The notes: generated by a model not told the origin, from the letters alone. DNA of 64,000 nucleotides from JAKSPM01 sp964450645 (GCA_964450645.1 CAYVEB010000002.1:79499-143498); one strand, 5' to 3'. Positions 1 through 9,602 are shown, numbered from the stretch's first letter. Made by a program: numbers and translations.

Positions 1-2677
1 ACATGAACGCCGCTACCTCCTCGCGCGAAACATTGGCGTTGGGATCGAAGTGGGTGGCATCGCGGCCAGACACAATTCCGTTCTGCGCGGCCCAAAGAAC
101 CGGCTGCGCATAATATTTCCTCGCGCCCACATCCACGAAGATGTTTTCGCCCTCGGCATCCGGACGGCCGTCCAAACGCCACAAAACAGTTACCAGCATC
201 CCGCGGGTGGTGGAATCGTCAGGCCCAAAGTGGGTATCATCGATTCCATAGAACAGGTTCTTTGTCAGGACATAATTGACCGCGTTGTAGTACCATTTGT
301 CCTTCTCCACATCGGTATATTTCGCCGCCGGATCCGTGTCCACATTGCCGGTCGCGGGAATGACCTCCGTCCGGGTCTTTCCGCACAGGGTGCAGGTAAA
401 GGTGCGCACGCCATCCTTCTCCGGCGTAGGCTCCGTGGTAACCTTGCCCTCGTCCCAGACGTGCTCCAGCGCGGGAATGGGACGGGTCTCGTTCTTCGAG
501 CACAGCGAGCAGGTACGCGTCTCCTCGCCAGCCTTTTCGCAGGCAGCGGGCGTGGTCACCTCCCATTCGCCCCAAACGTGCTCCAACGCGGGAATGGGAC
601 GGGTCTCGCTCGTCGAGCAGACCAAGCAGGTGCGCGTCTCCTCGCCGGGCTGCTCGCAGGCGGCGGGCGTAGTCACCTCCCATTTGCCCCAGGTATGGCC
701 GTTTGCACACGGATCCGAGCTGTCCAAGGTGGTGTAATGGATTGTGCCATGCGAACCCGCAAACAGATGCACCGGCACTTGCGTCGAGGTGTAGGTCGTG
801 AAGCGGGGCGCCCCCGCGTTATATTGCAGCGCGCCATAGGACGTTTCATTAGGCATCACTTCGCCCACGGAGAGCTTCCAACTGGTGGTGCTATCGGCGG
901 CGTCCACCGTTTTGACCTTCTTAGTGCCATAGGCGCTGAGATATTTGCCCTGGCTGTCCTGAATGGTATAGGTACCGTCGCTCTGACGCGTAACCTTCCA
1001 AACAAAAGCGGAGTTCGTCGTTTCAATTACATCGCCCTTGATGTCCACCGGGTAGGATACCATGTAGGCGGTATTGTCGCTGCACTCGTTGCTCATGACC
1101 TTGCTCTCAGACTGGGCGGCAAAGACGTATTCGCCGGTCCAGTCCGCGGGGGCTTCTGTGACCAGGCGGTATTCACCGCTGAGGGTCTCGCCGCCCTCCT
1201 CCAGATAGGAAAACAGAGCGTAGAGCGTGACATTTCCGGGAACGGTATAATCTCCGCCGGCTTCGGTCATGTTCAAAGCAGACAGATCGGTGCTGTCCTG
1301 GGTGGGCTTTGCAACCCATCCCACAAAGGTGTAGTCGCTGTGGCCGGTGGGCGTGCCGGTGACGGTGGGCAGAACAATCGTGTCGCCCACATAGGTGCTC
1401 ACCGTGCGCGGGTCAACACTGACGCCTTCCGGCACAACATAGGTGACCGTGGCGTCCGTCTTGGGCGCAAAATTCACTGTCAGCGTGACCGCCGACTTCA
1501 AATCACTCAGGCGGAACAGATTGCCATTTTGCGTGACACTCGCCGCGTCCTCGGGGGACAGGGTATAGCCGCTGACCGCGTAGCCCTCGGCAGGCGTGGC
1601 AATAACGGTGCTGCCGTTGAGTGCGACCGTGCCCCAGTCGTCATTGTTGGATTTCGCTGTAATCGTATACGCTGGAGTTTCCTGGGAAATCGCATAACCG
1701 GATGGTGTGGTATAGTCGCCGGGCAGCGGCTGATTGAACAGCAGCCAGGCTAGCTCTGGGTAGTCGATAAACACGTTGCGGTTGCCCTGGATCGACTCAA
1801 TGACGTCGTTGCGCCCCATCTCCCAGGTGTCCACAGGGTCAATCTTCATCCAGTCGAGCAGAGTGTCCAGATCCGCGATGACTTTCAGGCCGACGTACTG
1901 ATCGTCGCCTTGGTCTTTGGGAGGCAGTTGGGTGGAGGAGAGCGTTTCAAACAAGTTGGGCTGCTCCCAAGTAACGTAGACGTACAGCAAAATGCGCGCC
2001 ACGTCGCCCTTGATATTGTCGTTGACCTCCACCAGTCCCTCTTTCAAGGAGCCGTCGGACGCGCCGTAGCTGGCAGAATAGTACAGAACGTCTTTGCCGT
2101 TGCGCTTGTATGTCTGATAGTTGCCCTCGCCCAGCACCTTGCGGACATTGCCCATGGTGTAGTTGCTGCGCGTAGAGTTGACGTCGGATGCAGTGGGCCG
2201 CAGGTGATGCAGATCCGCGCCGCCGTTGGACTGATAGAAACCGGCACGGCTCTTGGGCCAGACATGCTCGCGGTTGAAGCTCTCGCTGATCTCGTCGGAG
2301 TAGAACAGGTGCGTGCCCGCAGAACCCTCGGAGGCGTCGGTGTAGGGCCAATAGACCTGCAAGCCGTTTGTCTTACCGTTGTAGCTGCCCAGATTGGTCA
2401 GGGAGTTCTTCATAAGATTATGCAGAGCATCAAACAACTGAGAATCCATAGCGGCAAGGCTGCTTTCGGTGCTGTCGCCCGGCAGAGTGGAAAGTTTGTC
2501 CCAGGTATATTCCCCGGTGTAATACGCCTCGGCCTGGGTGCTGAGGTCCTCGCAGACCTCGTGTCTGGTTCCGGTATTGTAACTCAGATCGGCGGCAGAT
2601 ACGCTCAGTCCCGAAAACAAAGACGTTATCATCGCCATCACAAGCAACCATGCCGCAATTCGATTTACCCTTTTCAT
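1..2677 (-). CDS. Secreted endonuclease I-family nuclease with CxxC repeats and SLH domains (3' end outside window)
   Basis: The ATG at 2677 opens at least 892 codons and the frame runs off the window edge. A signal peptide covers about residues 1-29. Endonuclease I (EndA/NucM, PF04231) motifs follow: NREHVWP at 135-141, then a DLHHLRP block and a downstream NYTMGNV block. The NREHVWP His/Glu and DLHHLRP match the metal-binding core of that family, which degrades DNA or RNA nonspecifically. Next come a bacterial Ig/InlB-like linker, three tandem units of about 37 residues each carrying two CxxC pairs, and at the window edge an SLH repeat (YTDVEKDKWYYNAV) followed by a second. The protein is therefore inferred to be held on secondary cell-wall polymer outside the cell. 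It is divergent from comEC. Nuclease identity is strong; its biological use, such as DNA scavenging, is inference. Confidence 0.88.
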   Translation of the reverse strand, partial: MKRVNRIAAWLLVMAMITSLFSGLSVSAADLSYNTGTRHEVCEDLSTQAEAYYTGEYTWDKLSTLPGDSTESSLAAMDSQLFDALHNLMKNSLTNLGSYNGKTNGLQVYWPYTDASEGSAGTHLFYSDEISESFNREHVWPKSRAGFYQSNGGADLHHLRPTASDVNSTRSNYTMGNVRKVLGEGNYQTYKRNGKDVLYYSASYGASDGSLKEGLVEVNDNIKGDVARILLYVYVTWEQPNLFETLSSTQLPPKDQGDDQYVGLKVIADLDTLLDWMKIDPVDTWEMGRNDVIESIQGNRNVFIDYPELAWLLFNQPLPGDYTTPSGYAISQETPAYTITAKSNNDDWGTVALNGSTVIATPAEGYAVSGYTLSPEDAASVTQNGNLFRLSDLKSAVTLTVNFAPKTDATVTYVVPEGVSVDPRTVSTYVGDTIVLPTVTGTPTGHSDYTFVGWVAKPTQDSTDLSALNMTEAGGDYTVPGNVTLYALFSYLEEGGETLSGEYRLVTEAPADWTGEYVFAAQSESKVMSNECSDNTAYMVSYPVDIKGDVIETTNSAFVWKVTRQSDGTYTIQDSQGKYLSAYGTKKVKTVDAADSTTSWKLSVGEVMPNETSYGALQYNAGAPRFTTYTSTQVPVHLFAGSHGTIHYTTLDSSDPCANGHTWGKWEVTTPAACEQPGEETRTCLVCSTSETRPIPALEHVWGEWEVTTPAACEKAGEETRTCSLCSKNETRPIPALEHVWDEGKVTTEPTPEKDGVRTFTCTLCGKTRTEVIPATGNVDTDPAAKYTDVEKDKWYYNAVNYVLTKNLFYGIDDTHFGPDDSTTRGMLVTVLWRLDGRPDAEGENIFVDVGARKYYAQPVLWAAQNGIVSGRDATHFDPNANVSREEVAAFM

Positions 2678-2699
2678 TTTTATGTATGCGCCATCCTTT

Positions 2700-2743
2700 C
2701 TTCTATCCCTGCGAAGCAGAGCTTCTATCCCTACGATGCAGAG
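2700..2743 (-). repeat. Two tandem 22-bp hairpin units in the nuclease gene leader
   Basis: Two head-to-tail 22-bp units (2700-2721 and 2722-2743) lie between the promoter and start codon of the nuclease gene. On the transcript each can fold as a 6-bp stem with a 3-nt loop (CUCUGC-UUC-GCAGGG and CUCUGC-AUC-GUAGGG). The unit differences keep pairing through a G-U wobble. They would sit in the 5' untranslated region and could affect mRNA stability or translation; that role is inferred. Confidence 0.6.
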
Positions 2744-2756
2744 CTTTTATATTTTC

Positions 2757-2785
2757 ATTATAGCACAAGAAATTTTAGATTGCAA
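2757..2785 (-). promoter_or_regulatory. Sigma-A-type promoter for the nuclease gene
   Basis: Read on the minus strand: TTGCAA (2785-2780), a 17-nt spacer, TATAAT (2762-2757). It lies about 80 bp upstream of the nuclease start codon and back to back with the comEC promoter. Confidence 0.75.
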
Positions 2786-2898
2786 CAATTTCTTTGTAAA
2801 ATTATTCATATCTTCCTCCTGCGCGGGAGGCCCTCTTTTTGCGCGCAGGAAATTTCGTGGAGAATCGGTTCTTGATTTTACGCCGTACAGTTTTTGTG

Positions 2899-2927
2899 TT
2901 GCAGAAAAAAGAAAAACATGCTATAAT
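2899..2927 (+). promoter_or_regulatory. Sigma-A-type promoter for comEC operon
   Basis: TTGCAG at 2899-2904, a 17-nt spacer and TATAAT at 2922-2927, 37 bp before the comEC GTG start. It probably drives comEC through mrp, since the next clear terminator is at 9564. Confidence 0.75.
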
Positions 2928-2963
2928 TGTGCAAAATAGAAAACACGGGAGGGGGACGTCTTC

Positions 2964-5207
2964 GTGCGAAAGCTGGCGCGTGTGTGCTTTGCGTTCGCGG
3001 CGGCGATTGCCCTGAGCGTCTATGTTGGCGCCGGAACATGGCTGCTGCTCGCGGGTTTGGGATGCGCGGCGGGCGCGGTGTGCCTCTGGCTCCGGAAGGA
3101 AAGCTATGGAATCGCTCTTGTGCTCGTGGGCTTCGCGCTGGGCTGCGCGTACGGGACATGGTATTACACCCACGATCTTGCGCCGCTCAAGCGTCTGGCC
3201 GGCCAGACGCAGACGGTCACGGTGGAACTGCGGCAGACGCCGGAGGCCACGCAAAATGGCTGGCGCGCCGTGGCAAAGCTCCAGCCAGGCGGCGACCGCG
3301 TGCTGTTTTACGGGTCGGCGGAATACCCGCTCGACCAATCGCTTTCCCTGGGCGATACGCTCGATTGTCTGGCGCGAATTCAAGATTCGCGGCTGCGCTA
3401 TGACCAAGAGGACGATTATTATCAGGCCAAGGATATCTCTCTGATTCTCTACCAGCGTGGTGCGGCGCGGGTAACAAAAGCGGAAGAAGTCCCCTGGGAT
3501 TTGCTCCCTGCGGTGCTGGGGGAGCGGTTCAAATCAGCGCTGGACGCGCTGTTCCCCAGCCAAACGGCGGGGCTTCTGCGCGCCTTGCTGACGGGCGACC
3601 GTGCGGGCCTGTCGGACCTGGTCAAAAGCGACCTGTCCCGCAGCGGAATTTCGCACGTGGTAGCCGTATCCGGAATGCACGTGGCGATTTTGATCAGCAT
3701 CCTCTTCTTTCTGACTGGGAAATGGCGCAGACTCACTTCTTTGATTGGCTGCCCGGTGATTCTCTGCTTTATGGCCGTGACGGGGTTCAGCCCCTCTGTG
3801 GTGCGGGCGGGGATCATGCAGATCCTGCTCCTGCTGGCGCCGCTGCTGGGTCGCGAGAACGATGTGCCGACCGCTCTGGGCTTTTCCCTGGCGCTCATCT
3901 TGCTGGAAAATCCCTGGGCGATCGCCAGCATTAGTTTGCAGCTATCTTACAGTGCCGTCATCGGCATCTACCTGTTCACCGGCAGGCTCTACCGGGCGAT
4001 GACCGGGCGGACGGTCAAAGGCCGCCTTTTGCGCGCCCTGCAAAATTATATCGCCTCAACCGTGGCTGCTACGTTCGGCGCGACGGTGTTTACAACGCCG
4101 CTGGTGGCGTTTTATTTCGGTTCCATCTCTTTGATGACGCTTTTTACAAATCTGCTGGTTCTCCCGGCGGTCAGCGGATGCTTTACGTTTGGATTGCTGG
4201 CGGTGCTGCTCGGGGCGGTCTTTCCGCTGGGCGGGCGGATCTTGGCTGCTCCGGCGGAGTTGCTGGGGCGGTATATCCTGGCGGTGATCCGGCTTGTGGC
4301 GCGCGTCCCGTTCGCCGCCGTCAGCACAGAGCATGCGTGCATTTTGGCATGGCTGATCTTTTCCTACGGGCTCTTTGGGCTGGTTCTCTGCAAGCGCGGG
4401 GCGAAGCCCAAGCTGGCTCCGGTATGCTGCGTGGCGCTGGCGCTGATTTGCAGCCTGTTTGCTATGATGATCTTGTCGCGGCGCGGCAACAGCAGCATAA
4501 CGGCGCTGGATGTGGGGCAAGGGCAGTGTATTGCGGCCCGCTGCGGGAGCTTTTCGGCGCTCATCGACTGCGGCGGAAGCAGCGCAGGCGGCGCGGGCGA
4601 GCGGGCTGCGCAGTTTTTGGAGCAGAGCGGGCAGCTGTCCCTGGACGTTCTGATGCTGTCCCACTACGATCTCGACCATACCGGCGGCTTGGAACACCTG
4701 CTCTACCGGGTCGACGTCCGGCTGCTTTTGCTGCCGGATGTACCGGATGCGCAGGGGATGCGGGAACACATAGAGCAATTGGCGGCCAGCTATGGCACGC
4801 AGGTGCAATATGTGACGAGCGACACCATCATCACCTTTCCCGGCGGCAGCTTGAGCGTCTTCGCGCCCGTTTCCCACGCCAGCGACAACGCCGCGAGTCT
4901 TTGCGCGCTGTTCTCGGCGGAGGGACTGGACGCGCTCGTGACGGGAGATCTGGACATTCCGGGGGAATACCGGCTGCTGTCGCAAAAGCGGCTGCCACAA
5001 TTGGACGTTCTGGTGGCGGGGCACCATGGCTCGGCCACCTCAACCGGCCAAACACTCTTGGAGCAGACATCGCCGCGGGCCGTGCTCATATCCGTGGGAT
5101 ACAATTCCTACGGGCACCCATCCGGCGCCGTTTTGCAGCGGATCGCCGGCGCGGGCGCGGCGGTATACCGCACCGATCAATGCGGGGATATTACCATTTG
5201 GAGATGA
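2964..5207 (+). CDS. comEC: ComEC/Rec2-family DNA internalization protein
   Basis: 747 residues starting at GTG behind a GGGAGGGGG ribosome site. Order of parts: N-terminal membrane segment with a DUF4131-like OB region, a multi-helix Competence domain in the middle (including the VAVSGMHVAI motif near 230), and a C-terminal metallo-beta-lactamase-like domain from about 510 with SHYDLDHTGG (H567, D569, D571, H572). The length is normal for ComEC, the inner-membrane channel that passes single-stranded DNA during natural transformation and whose C-terminal domain is thought to degrade the non-transported strand. The adjacent holA starts 4 nt after its stop codon. No other competence genes are in view, so actual competence is unproven. 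Confidence 0.95.
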   Translation: MRKLARVCFAFAAAIALSVYVGAGTWLLLAGLGCAAGAVCLWLRKESYGIALVLVGFALGCAYGTWYYTHDLAPLKRLAGQTQTVTVELRQTPEATQNGWRAVAKLQPGGDRVLFYGSAEYPLDQSLSLGDTLDCLARIQDSRLRYDQEDDYYQAKDISLILYQRGAARVTKAEEVPWDLLPAVLGERFKSALDALFPSQTAGLLRALLTGDRAGLSDLVKSDLSRSGISHVVAVSGMHVAILISILFFLTGKWRRLTSLIGCPVILCFMAVTGFSPSVVRAGIMQILLLLAPLLGRENDVPTALGFSLALILLENPWAIASISLQLSYSAVIGIYLFTGRLYRAMTGRTVKGRLLRALQNYIASTVAATFGATVFTTPLVAFYFGSISLMTLFTNLLVLPAVSGCFTFGLLAVLLGAVFPLGGRILAAPAELLGRYILAVIRLVARVPFAAVSTEHACILAWLIFSYGLFGLVLCKRGAKPKLAPVCCVALALICSLFAMMILSRRGNSSITALDVGQGQCIAARCGSFSALIDCGGSSAGGAGERAAQFLEQSGQLSLDVLMLSHYDLDHTGGLEHLLYRVDVRLLLLPDVPDAQGMREHIEQLAASYGTQVQYVTSDTIITFPGGSLSVFAPVSHASDNAASLCALFSAEGLDALVTGDLDIPGEYRLLSQKRLPQLDVLVAGHHGSATSTGQTLLEQTSPRAVLISVGYNSYGHPSGAVLQRIAGAGAAVYRTDQCGDITIWR

Positions 5208-5211
5208 GCAG

Positions 5212-6240
5212 ATGGCGAAAAATGCGCTGCAGCAACTCAAAAACGACCTGCGCGGCAAAACGCCGGGTCGGGTGTATATTTTTCACGGCGAGGAGGCCTA
5301 TCTGCGGGAACACTATCTGCAGATGCTCAAGCGCCAGCTGCTGGACGATCTGACACAGAGTTTTAATTACCACCGCTTTACCCCGGAGAATTTTTCGCTG
5401 GAGGCGCTGGCGAACAGCATCGAGTCCTACCCGATGATGGCAAAATGGTCCGTGGTGCAGGTGGACGAGGTGGATCTGTTCAAGCTGCCGGAGGCCGAGC
5501 GCACGCAGATGGCGGAACTTTTGGCCGACGTGCCGGAATACTGCTGCCTGGTACTGGTGTATGAAACGGTTCCCTTTAAGCCTGACCGGCGGCAGAAAAA
5601 GCTATGGGAGGCCATTGCAAAGCACGCGCTGATTGTGGAGTTTCAAAAGCAGGGCGAGCGGGAGCTGTGCGACTGGATCGCGCGGCACTTTGCGGCGAAC
5701 GGGAAGCAAATTGCGCCGGATCTTTGCCGGTATTTGATCGGCCGGACCGGCGGCGCGATGACGGCTCTGGTTGGTGAAATTGCGAAAATATCGGCCTATG
5801 CCAGCGGTGCGCAAATTACCCAGCCGGATATCGATGCCGTGGTGGATCCGGTGCTGGAGGCAGTCGTATTTGACCTGTCCAACGCCATCGCGGCGGGCAA
5901 GCCGGAATTGGCCCTTTTCAAATTGCAGACCCTCCTGCAAAAGCAGGAAGAACCCGTCGCCATTCTCGCCGCGATCGGCAGCCAGATGCGGCGGCTGAAC
6001 GCCGCCCGGATCCTTTTGGACAGCGGCAAGGGCGCGGACAGCCTGATGCAATTGTACGGCCTGGGCGAATATCCGGCCAGGCTGACCATGAACCAGGCCG
6101 GGCGGCTTTCCAGCGCGTTTTGCCAAAGGGCCGTCCTGTTGTGCCAGCAGACCGACCTACGGCTGAAAACCAGCTACGACGCGCCCAAGGCGCTGCTGGA
6201 GTTTTTGATTTTACAGCTGGCGCAGGAGGATGGCGCATGA
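5212..6240 (+). CDS. holA: DNA polymerase III subunit delta
   Basis: 342 residues from the ATG at 5212. This start is chosen because the reading frame further upstream lies inside comEC and because family members begin with a short helix before the RVYIFHGEEAYL motif. Delta is the subunit of the clamp loader that opens the beta sliding clamp. Visible features are the N-terminal FHGEEAYLRE segment, the middle lid and the C-terminal collar region ending near LLEFLILQLAQ. The comEC-holA neighbourhood is common in Firmicutes. The stop overlaps the next start as ATGA, so the two are likely translationally coupled. Confidence 0.93.
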   Translation: MAKNALQQLKNDLRGKTPGRVYIFHGEEAYLREHYLQMLKRQLLDDLTQSFNYHRFTPENFSLEALANSIESYPMMAKWSVVQVDEVDLFKLPEAERTQMAELLADVPEYCCLVLVYETVPFKPDRRQKKLWEAIAKHALIVEFQKQGERELCDWIARHFAANGKQIAPDLCRYLIGRTGGAMTALVGEIAKISAYASGAQITQPDIDAVVDPVLEAVVFDLSNAIAAGKPELALFKLQTLLQKQEEPVAILAAIGSQMRRLNAARILLDSGKGADSLMQLYGLGEYPARLTMNQAGRLSSAFCQRAVLLCQQTDLRLKTSYDAPKALLEFLILQLAQEDGA

Positions 6241-6827
6241 TTCATGTAAAGCAGGCCATTGTGGTGGAGGGCCGGTATGACAAAAACGCCCTAAAGCAGC
6301 TGGTAGATGCGCCGGTTTTTGAGACAAACGGCTTTGGTGTGATGCACAACAAGCAACTGCTGCAGCTGCTGCGCGCGGTTGCGGAAAAGCGCGGGCTGAT
6401 CATCCTGACCGATCCGGACGGCGCGGGGTTTGTCATCCGCAACTATTTGAAGGGCGCGCTGCCCAAAGGACAGGTACTCCACGCCTACGTGCCGGATATT
6501 CCCGGCAAGGAGCGGCGCAAGGCCGCCCCGGGCAAGGAGGGCAAGCTGGGCGTGGAGGCCATGCCGCCGGAGGTTCTGATTAAAGCGCTGCAGGACGCCG
6601 GCGCGACGATCGACGGTAAAGCCGCCGTTCTCCAAAATTTGCCCACCCGTCAGGACTTTTACGACCGCGGCCTGTCCGGCCAGCCCAACAGCCGTGCCAG
6701 GCGCCAGGCCCTCAAGCGAAAATTGGGGCTGCCGGAGCATCTGAGCAGCGCCGGGCTTTACCAGGCAATTTGTCTATTATACGACAGAGAGGAATTTCTT
6801 GCGCTGACGCAGGAAGAAGCATTATGA
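6237..6827 (+). CDS. rnmV: Ribonuclease M5-type Toprim protein
   Basis: 196 residues; the ATG at 6237 overlaps the holA stop. A Toprim fold is clear: the glutamate in VVEGRYDK (E11) and the DPDGAG motif (D59, D61) are the metal-binding acidic residues. RNase M5 performs the final maturation of 5S rRNA in low-GC Gram-positives, acting on the 5S precursor with ribosomal protein L18. Length and the C-terminal region fit M5 rather than primase or topoisomerase. No 5S gene is nearby. It ends in an ATGA overlap with the ABC-F gene. Confidence 0.88.
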   Translation: MIHVKQAIVVEGRYDKNALKQLVDAPVFETNGFGVMHNKQLLQLLRAVAEKRGLIILTDPDGAGFVIRNYLKGALPKGQVLHAYVPDIPGKERRKAAPGKEGKLGVEAMPPEVLIKALQDAGATIDGKAAVLQNLPTRQDFYDRGLSGQPNSRARRQALKRKLGLPEHLSSAGLYQAICLLYDREEFLALTQEEAL

Positions 6828-8713
6828 TCGATATTTCGGTACAGGGGCTGACCAAAACCTTTGAGGTCGGCAAAAACCTGTTGGAGAATTTGTCCTTTGA
6901 CGTCAATCAGGGCGAGCACGTCGGCATTATGGGCAGAAATGGCTGCGGCAAGACGACGCTGTTCCGCCTGATTTGCGGTGAGCTGGCTCCAGACGAGGGA
7001 AATGTGATCCTTGCGCCGGGGAGTAAGCTGGGATTGATCTCCCAAATACCCCGGTATCCGGCGGGCTACACGGTGGAGCAAGTCCTGCGCAGCGCCTTTA
7101 CGCAGCTCATTGAAATGCAGCGGAAGCTCGCCGCCCTGGAGCAACAGATGTCCCTGCATCCGCCGAAGGAGCTGCTCATGGAATACGACCGCCTGTCCAA
7201 CGCCTTCACCGTGGGCGGCGGATACGAGATGGATGTGGAGACCGACAAGGTATGCGGCGGGCTTGGAATCGACGCGCGGCAGCGCGCGCAGCTGTTTGAC
7301 AGCCTGTCCGGCGGGGAAAAGACCAGGGTCAACTTGGCACGGTTGCTGCTGGAAAAAACGGACATCCTATTGCTGGACGAGCCTACCAACCACTTGGACT
7401 TAAAGAGCGTGGAGTGGCTGGAAAATTATATCCTGCATTTCAAGGGAACCGTGCTGACCATCTCCCACGACCGCTATTTCCTCGACCGTGTTGTCCAGCG
7501 GATGATCGAGATCGTCGACGGTCACGCGGACTTCTACAGCGGCAACTACTCCTTTTATTTGGAAGAAAAGCAGGCGCGGTTTGATCTGCAGCTTAAGCAA
7601 TACGAGCAGGAGCAGGCGAAGATCAAGCAACTCTCGTACACCGTCGAACGCATGAAGGGCTGGGGAATCAACAACCGGGTACTCTACCGCCGGGCAATGT
7701 CTATCCAGCACCGCATCGACCGGATTCAGCAGACCAAGCGCCCCACCAAGGAGAAGACGCTGCGGGCGCGATTTGGCCAGCGGGAATTTTACGGCGACGA
7801 GGTACTCAGCATTAAGGGCATGGCCATGGCGTTTGGGGAAAAGCAGCTGTTTTCCGACGTGAACCTGCTGGTCACGGGCGGCGAGCGAATCGCGCTGCTG
7901 GGCGACAATGGCATCGGGAAAACCACCTTTTTGCGCTGTATGCTGGGCGAGCTGCCCGCGCAGGGGAAAATTCGGTTCGGCCCCTCGGTGCGCTGGGGAT
8001 ACCTCCCCCAGCTGATCCACTTCGACCACCCTGAGCGTTCGCTCTATGACACCATGCTGTTTGAAAAGAACTGCACGCCGCAGGCGGCGCGCGACCGGTT
8101 GGGCGCGTTTTTGTTCCAGGGCGAGGATGTGTTCAAGCCCGTCGGGCTCCTGTCCGGCGGAGAACAATCCCGCCTTCGGCTGTGCATGTTGATGGACGAC
8201 AAAATCAATTTGCTCATTTTGGACGAACCAACCAACCATCTGGATATCGCGTCCAGGGAATGGATTGAGTGCGCCATTGACGAATACGAGGGTGCTTTGA
8301 TCTTCGTTTCCCACGACCGGTATTTTGTGGAAAAATTTGCCACCCGGATCTGGGAACTGAAGGACGGCAAAATCACCGATTACCCCTATGGCTATGCCAA
8401 ATACCGCGCCGTCCAGGAGCGGGAGGCCATGGTCCGTGAAAAGGAACCGGCCGTCCGGGAGAAAAAGGAAAAACTCCCACGGGTCCACGGCGGCGACAAG
8501 GAACTGGAAAAAACCGTGCGCCGCCTGGAGCGGGAGATCGAAAAGCAGGAGCAGCTGTTGTCCGATACCAATCAATTGCTGGAAGCGGCCGCGGCCGACT
8601 ATCAGGAGCTGATCCGTTTGACGGCATTGCGCCAAAGCCAGGAAGAAGAACTTAATCAATTGTTGGAACAGTGGGAGGAAGCGGCCTCCCAACTGGAAAC
8701 CATGAACAATTAG
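6824..8713 (+). CDS. ABC-F family ATPase (ribosome-associated)
   Basis: 629 residues with two nucleotide-binding domains and no membrane segments. Walker A motifs GRNGCGKTT and GDNGIGKTT, signatures LSGGEKTR and LSGGEQSR, and two DEPTNHLD Walker B motifs are intact. A charged inter-domain linker lies near residues 240-310, and a C-terminal Glu/Lys-rich coiled coil spans about 540-625. ABC-F proteins bind the ribosomal E site and affect elongation or antibiotic protection. The overall plan resembles housekeeping YdiF/Uup-type members more than dedicated resistance factors, but subfamily assignment needs a tree. The ATG overlaps the rnmV stop. Confidence 0.88.
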   Translation: MIDISVQGLTKTFEVGKNLLENLSFDVNQGEHVGIMGRNGCGKTTLFRLICGELAPDEGNVILAPGSKLGLISQIPRYPAGYTVEQVLRSAFTQLIEMQRKLAALEQQMSLHPPKELLMEYDRLSNAFTVGGGYEMDVETDKVCGGLGIDARQRAQLFDSLSGGEKTRVNLARLLLEKTDILLLDEPTNHLDLKSVEWLENYILHFKGTVLTISHDRYFLDRVVQRMIEIVDGHADFYSGNYSFYLEEKQARFDLQLKQYEQEQAKIKQLSYTVERMKGWGINNRVLYRRAMSIQHRIDRIQQTKRPTKEKTLRARFGQREFYGDEVLSIKGMAMAFGEKQLFSDVNLLVTGGERIALLGDNGIGKTTFLRCMLGELPAQGKIRFGPSVRWGYLPQLIHFDHPERSLYDTMLFEKNCTPQAARDRLGAFLFQGEDVFKPVGLLSGGEQSRLRLCMLMDDKINLLILDEPTNHLDIASREWIECAIDEYEGALIFVSHDRYFVEKFATRIWELKDGKITDYPYGYAKYRAVQEREAMVREKEPAVREKKEKLPRVHGGDKELEKTVRRLEREIEKQEQLLSDTNQLLEAAAADYQELIRLTALRQSQEEELNQLLEQWEEAASQLETMNN

Positions 8714-8726
8714 GAGGCAGAATCTT

Positions 8727-9551
8727 ATGAGTCAATCATGCGGCGGCAATTGCAGCACTTGCGGCGAAAGCTGCGCAGATCGGAAGCCGGAAAGCCTGCT
8801 GGCAAACCCCCATCCGAAGTCGAAGATCAAGAAGGTCATCGCCGTCGTGTCCGGCAAGGGCGGCGTCGGCAAATCCACGGTCACATCCATGCTTGCGGTT
8901 GCCTTGCAAAGGGCGGGTCACCGCACGGGCATCCTGGACGCGGACATCACCGGCCCGTCGATCCCGAAGGCGTTCGGCGTGAGCGAGTGCCGGGGTGCGG
9001 ATGAAAACGCCCTGTACCCCGCCATCAGTAAGAGCGGGATCCAGATCATGTCCATCAACCTGCTGCTGGGCCAGGAGTCTGACCCGGTGCTGTGGCGCGG
9101 TCCCATTCTGGCCAGCGCGGCCAAGCAGTTCTGGACAGACGTGGTCTGGGAGGACGTGGACGAACTGTTCGTGGATATGCCCCCGGGAACCGGCGACGTC
9201 CCGCTGACGGTCTTCCAGTCCCTGCCCATCGACGGAGTTGTGATCGTCACCTCGCCGCAGGATCTGGTGGCGATGATCGTATCTAAGGCGGTGCGAATGG
9301 CCAATATGATGAAGATTCCGATTCTCGGCCTGGTCGAGAACTACAGCTATCTCGAATGTCCGGACTGCGGCAAGCGGATTTCTGTCTTTGGTAAGAGCCA
9401 CGTAGAGCAGGTGGCCTTGGAGTACGGCATCCCCATACTCGCGCGGCTTCCCATCGACCCGGCCATAGCAGAACACTGTGACGATGGAACCATGGAGCAG
9501 ATCAACGTGGAGCCGATTGCCCCAGCCGCCAGCCAGATCGCCGCGCTCTGA
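8727..9551 (+). CDS. Mrp/NBP35-type iron-sulfur carrier ATPase
   Basis: 274 residues. A Cys-rich N-terminus (CGGNCSTCGESC, residues 5-16) precedes a deviant Walker A loop GKGGVGKST at 43-51. A second CxxC (CPDCG) lies in the C-terminal third. This pattern is that of Mrp/ApbC proteins, which bind and hand on Fe-S clusters in the cytoplasm. Starts 13 nt after the ABC-F gene behind AGGAGG. It is the last gene of the comEC run and is followed by a strong terminator. Confidence 0.92.
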   Translation: MSQSCGGNCSTCGESCADRKPESLLANPHPKSKIKKVIAVVSGKGGVGKSTVTSMLAVALQRAGHRTGILDADITGPSIPKAFGVSECRGADENALYPAISKSGIQIMSINLLLGQESDPVLWRGPILASAAKQFWTDVVWEDVDELFVDMPPGTGDVPLTVFQSLPIDGVVIVTSPQDLVAMIVSKAVRMANMMKIPILGLVENYSYLECPDCGKRISVFGKSHVEQVALEYGIPILARLPIDPAIAEHCDDGTMEQINVEPIAPAASQIAAL

Positions 9552-9563
9552 TCCGTAACCTAT

Positions 9564-9602
9564 GCGCCGTTCCGCAAAATTTGCGGAACGGCGCGCTTTT
9601 TG
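9564..9602 (+). terminator. Rho-independent terminator after mrp
   Basis: Inverted arms at 9564-9577 and 9581-9594 (GCGCCGTTCCGCAA with its complement) with a 3-nt loop, followed by GCTTTTTGTT. Strong stem plus T-run closes the comEC-mrp operon. Confidence 0.85.

Noticed and set aside
50..1753. 567-codon plus-strand frame
   Set aside because: Antisense to the nuclease/SLH gene, whose minus-strand translation has clear domains and a promoter.
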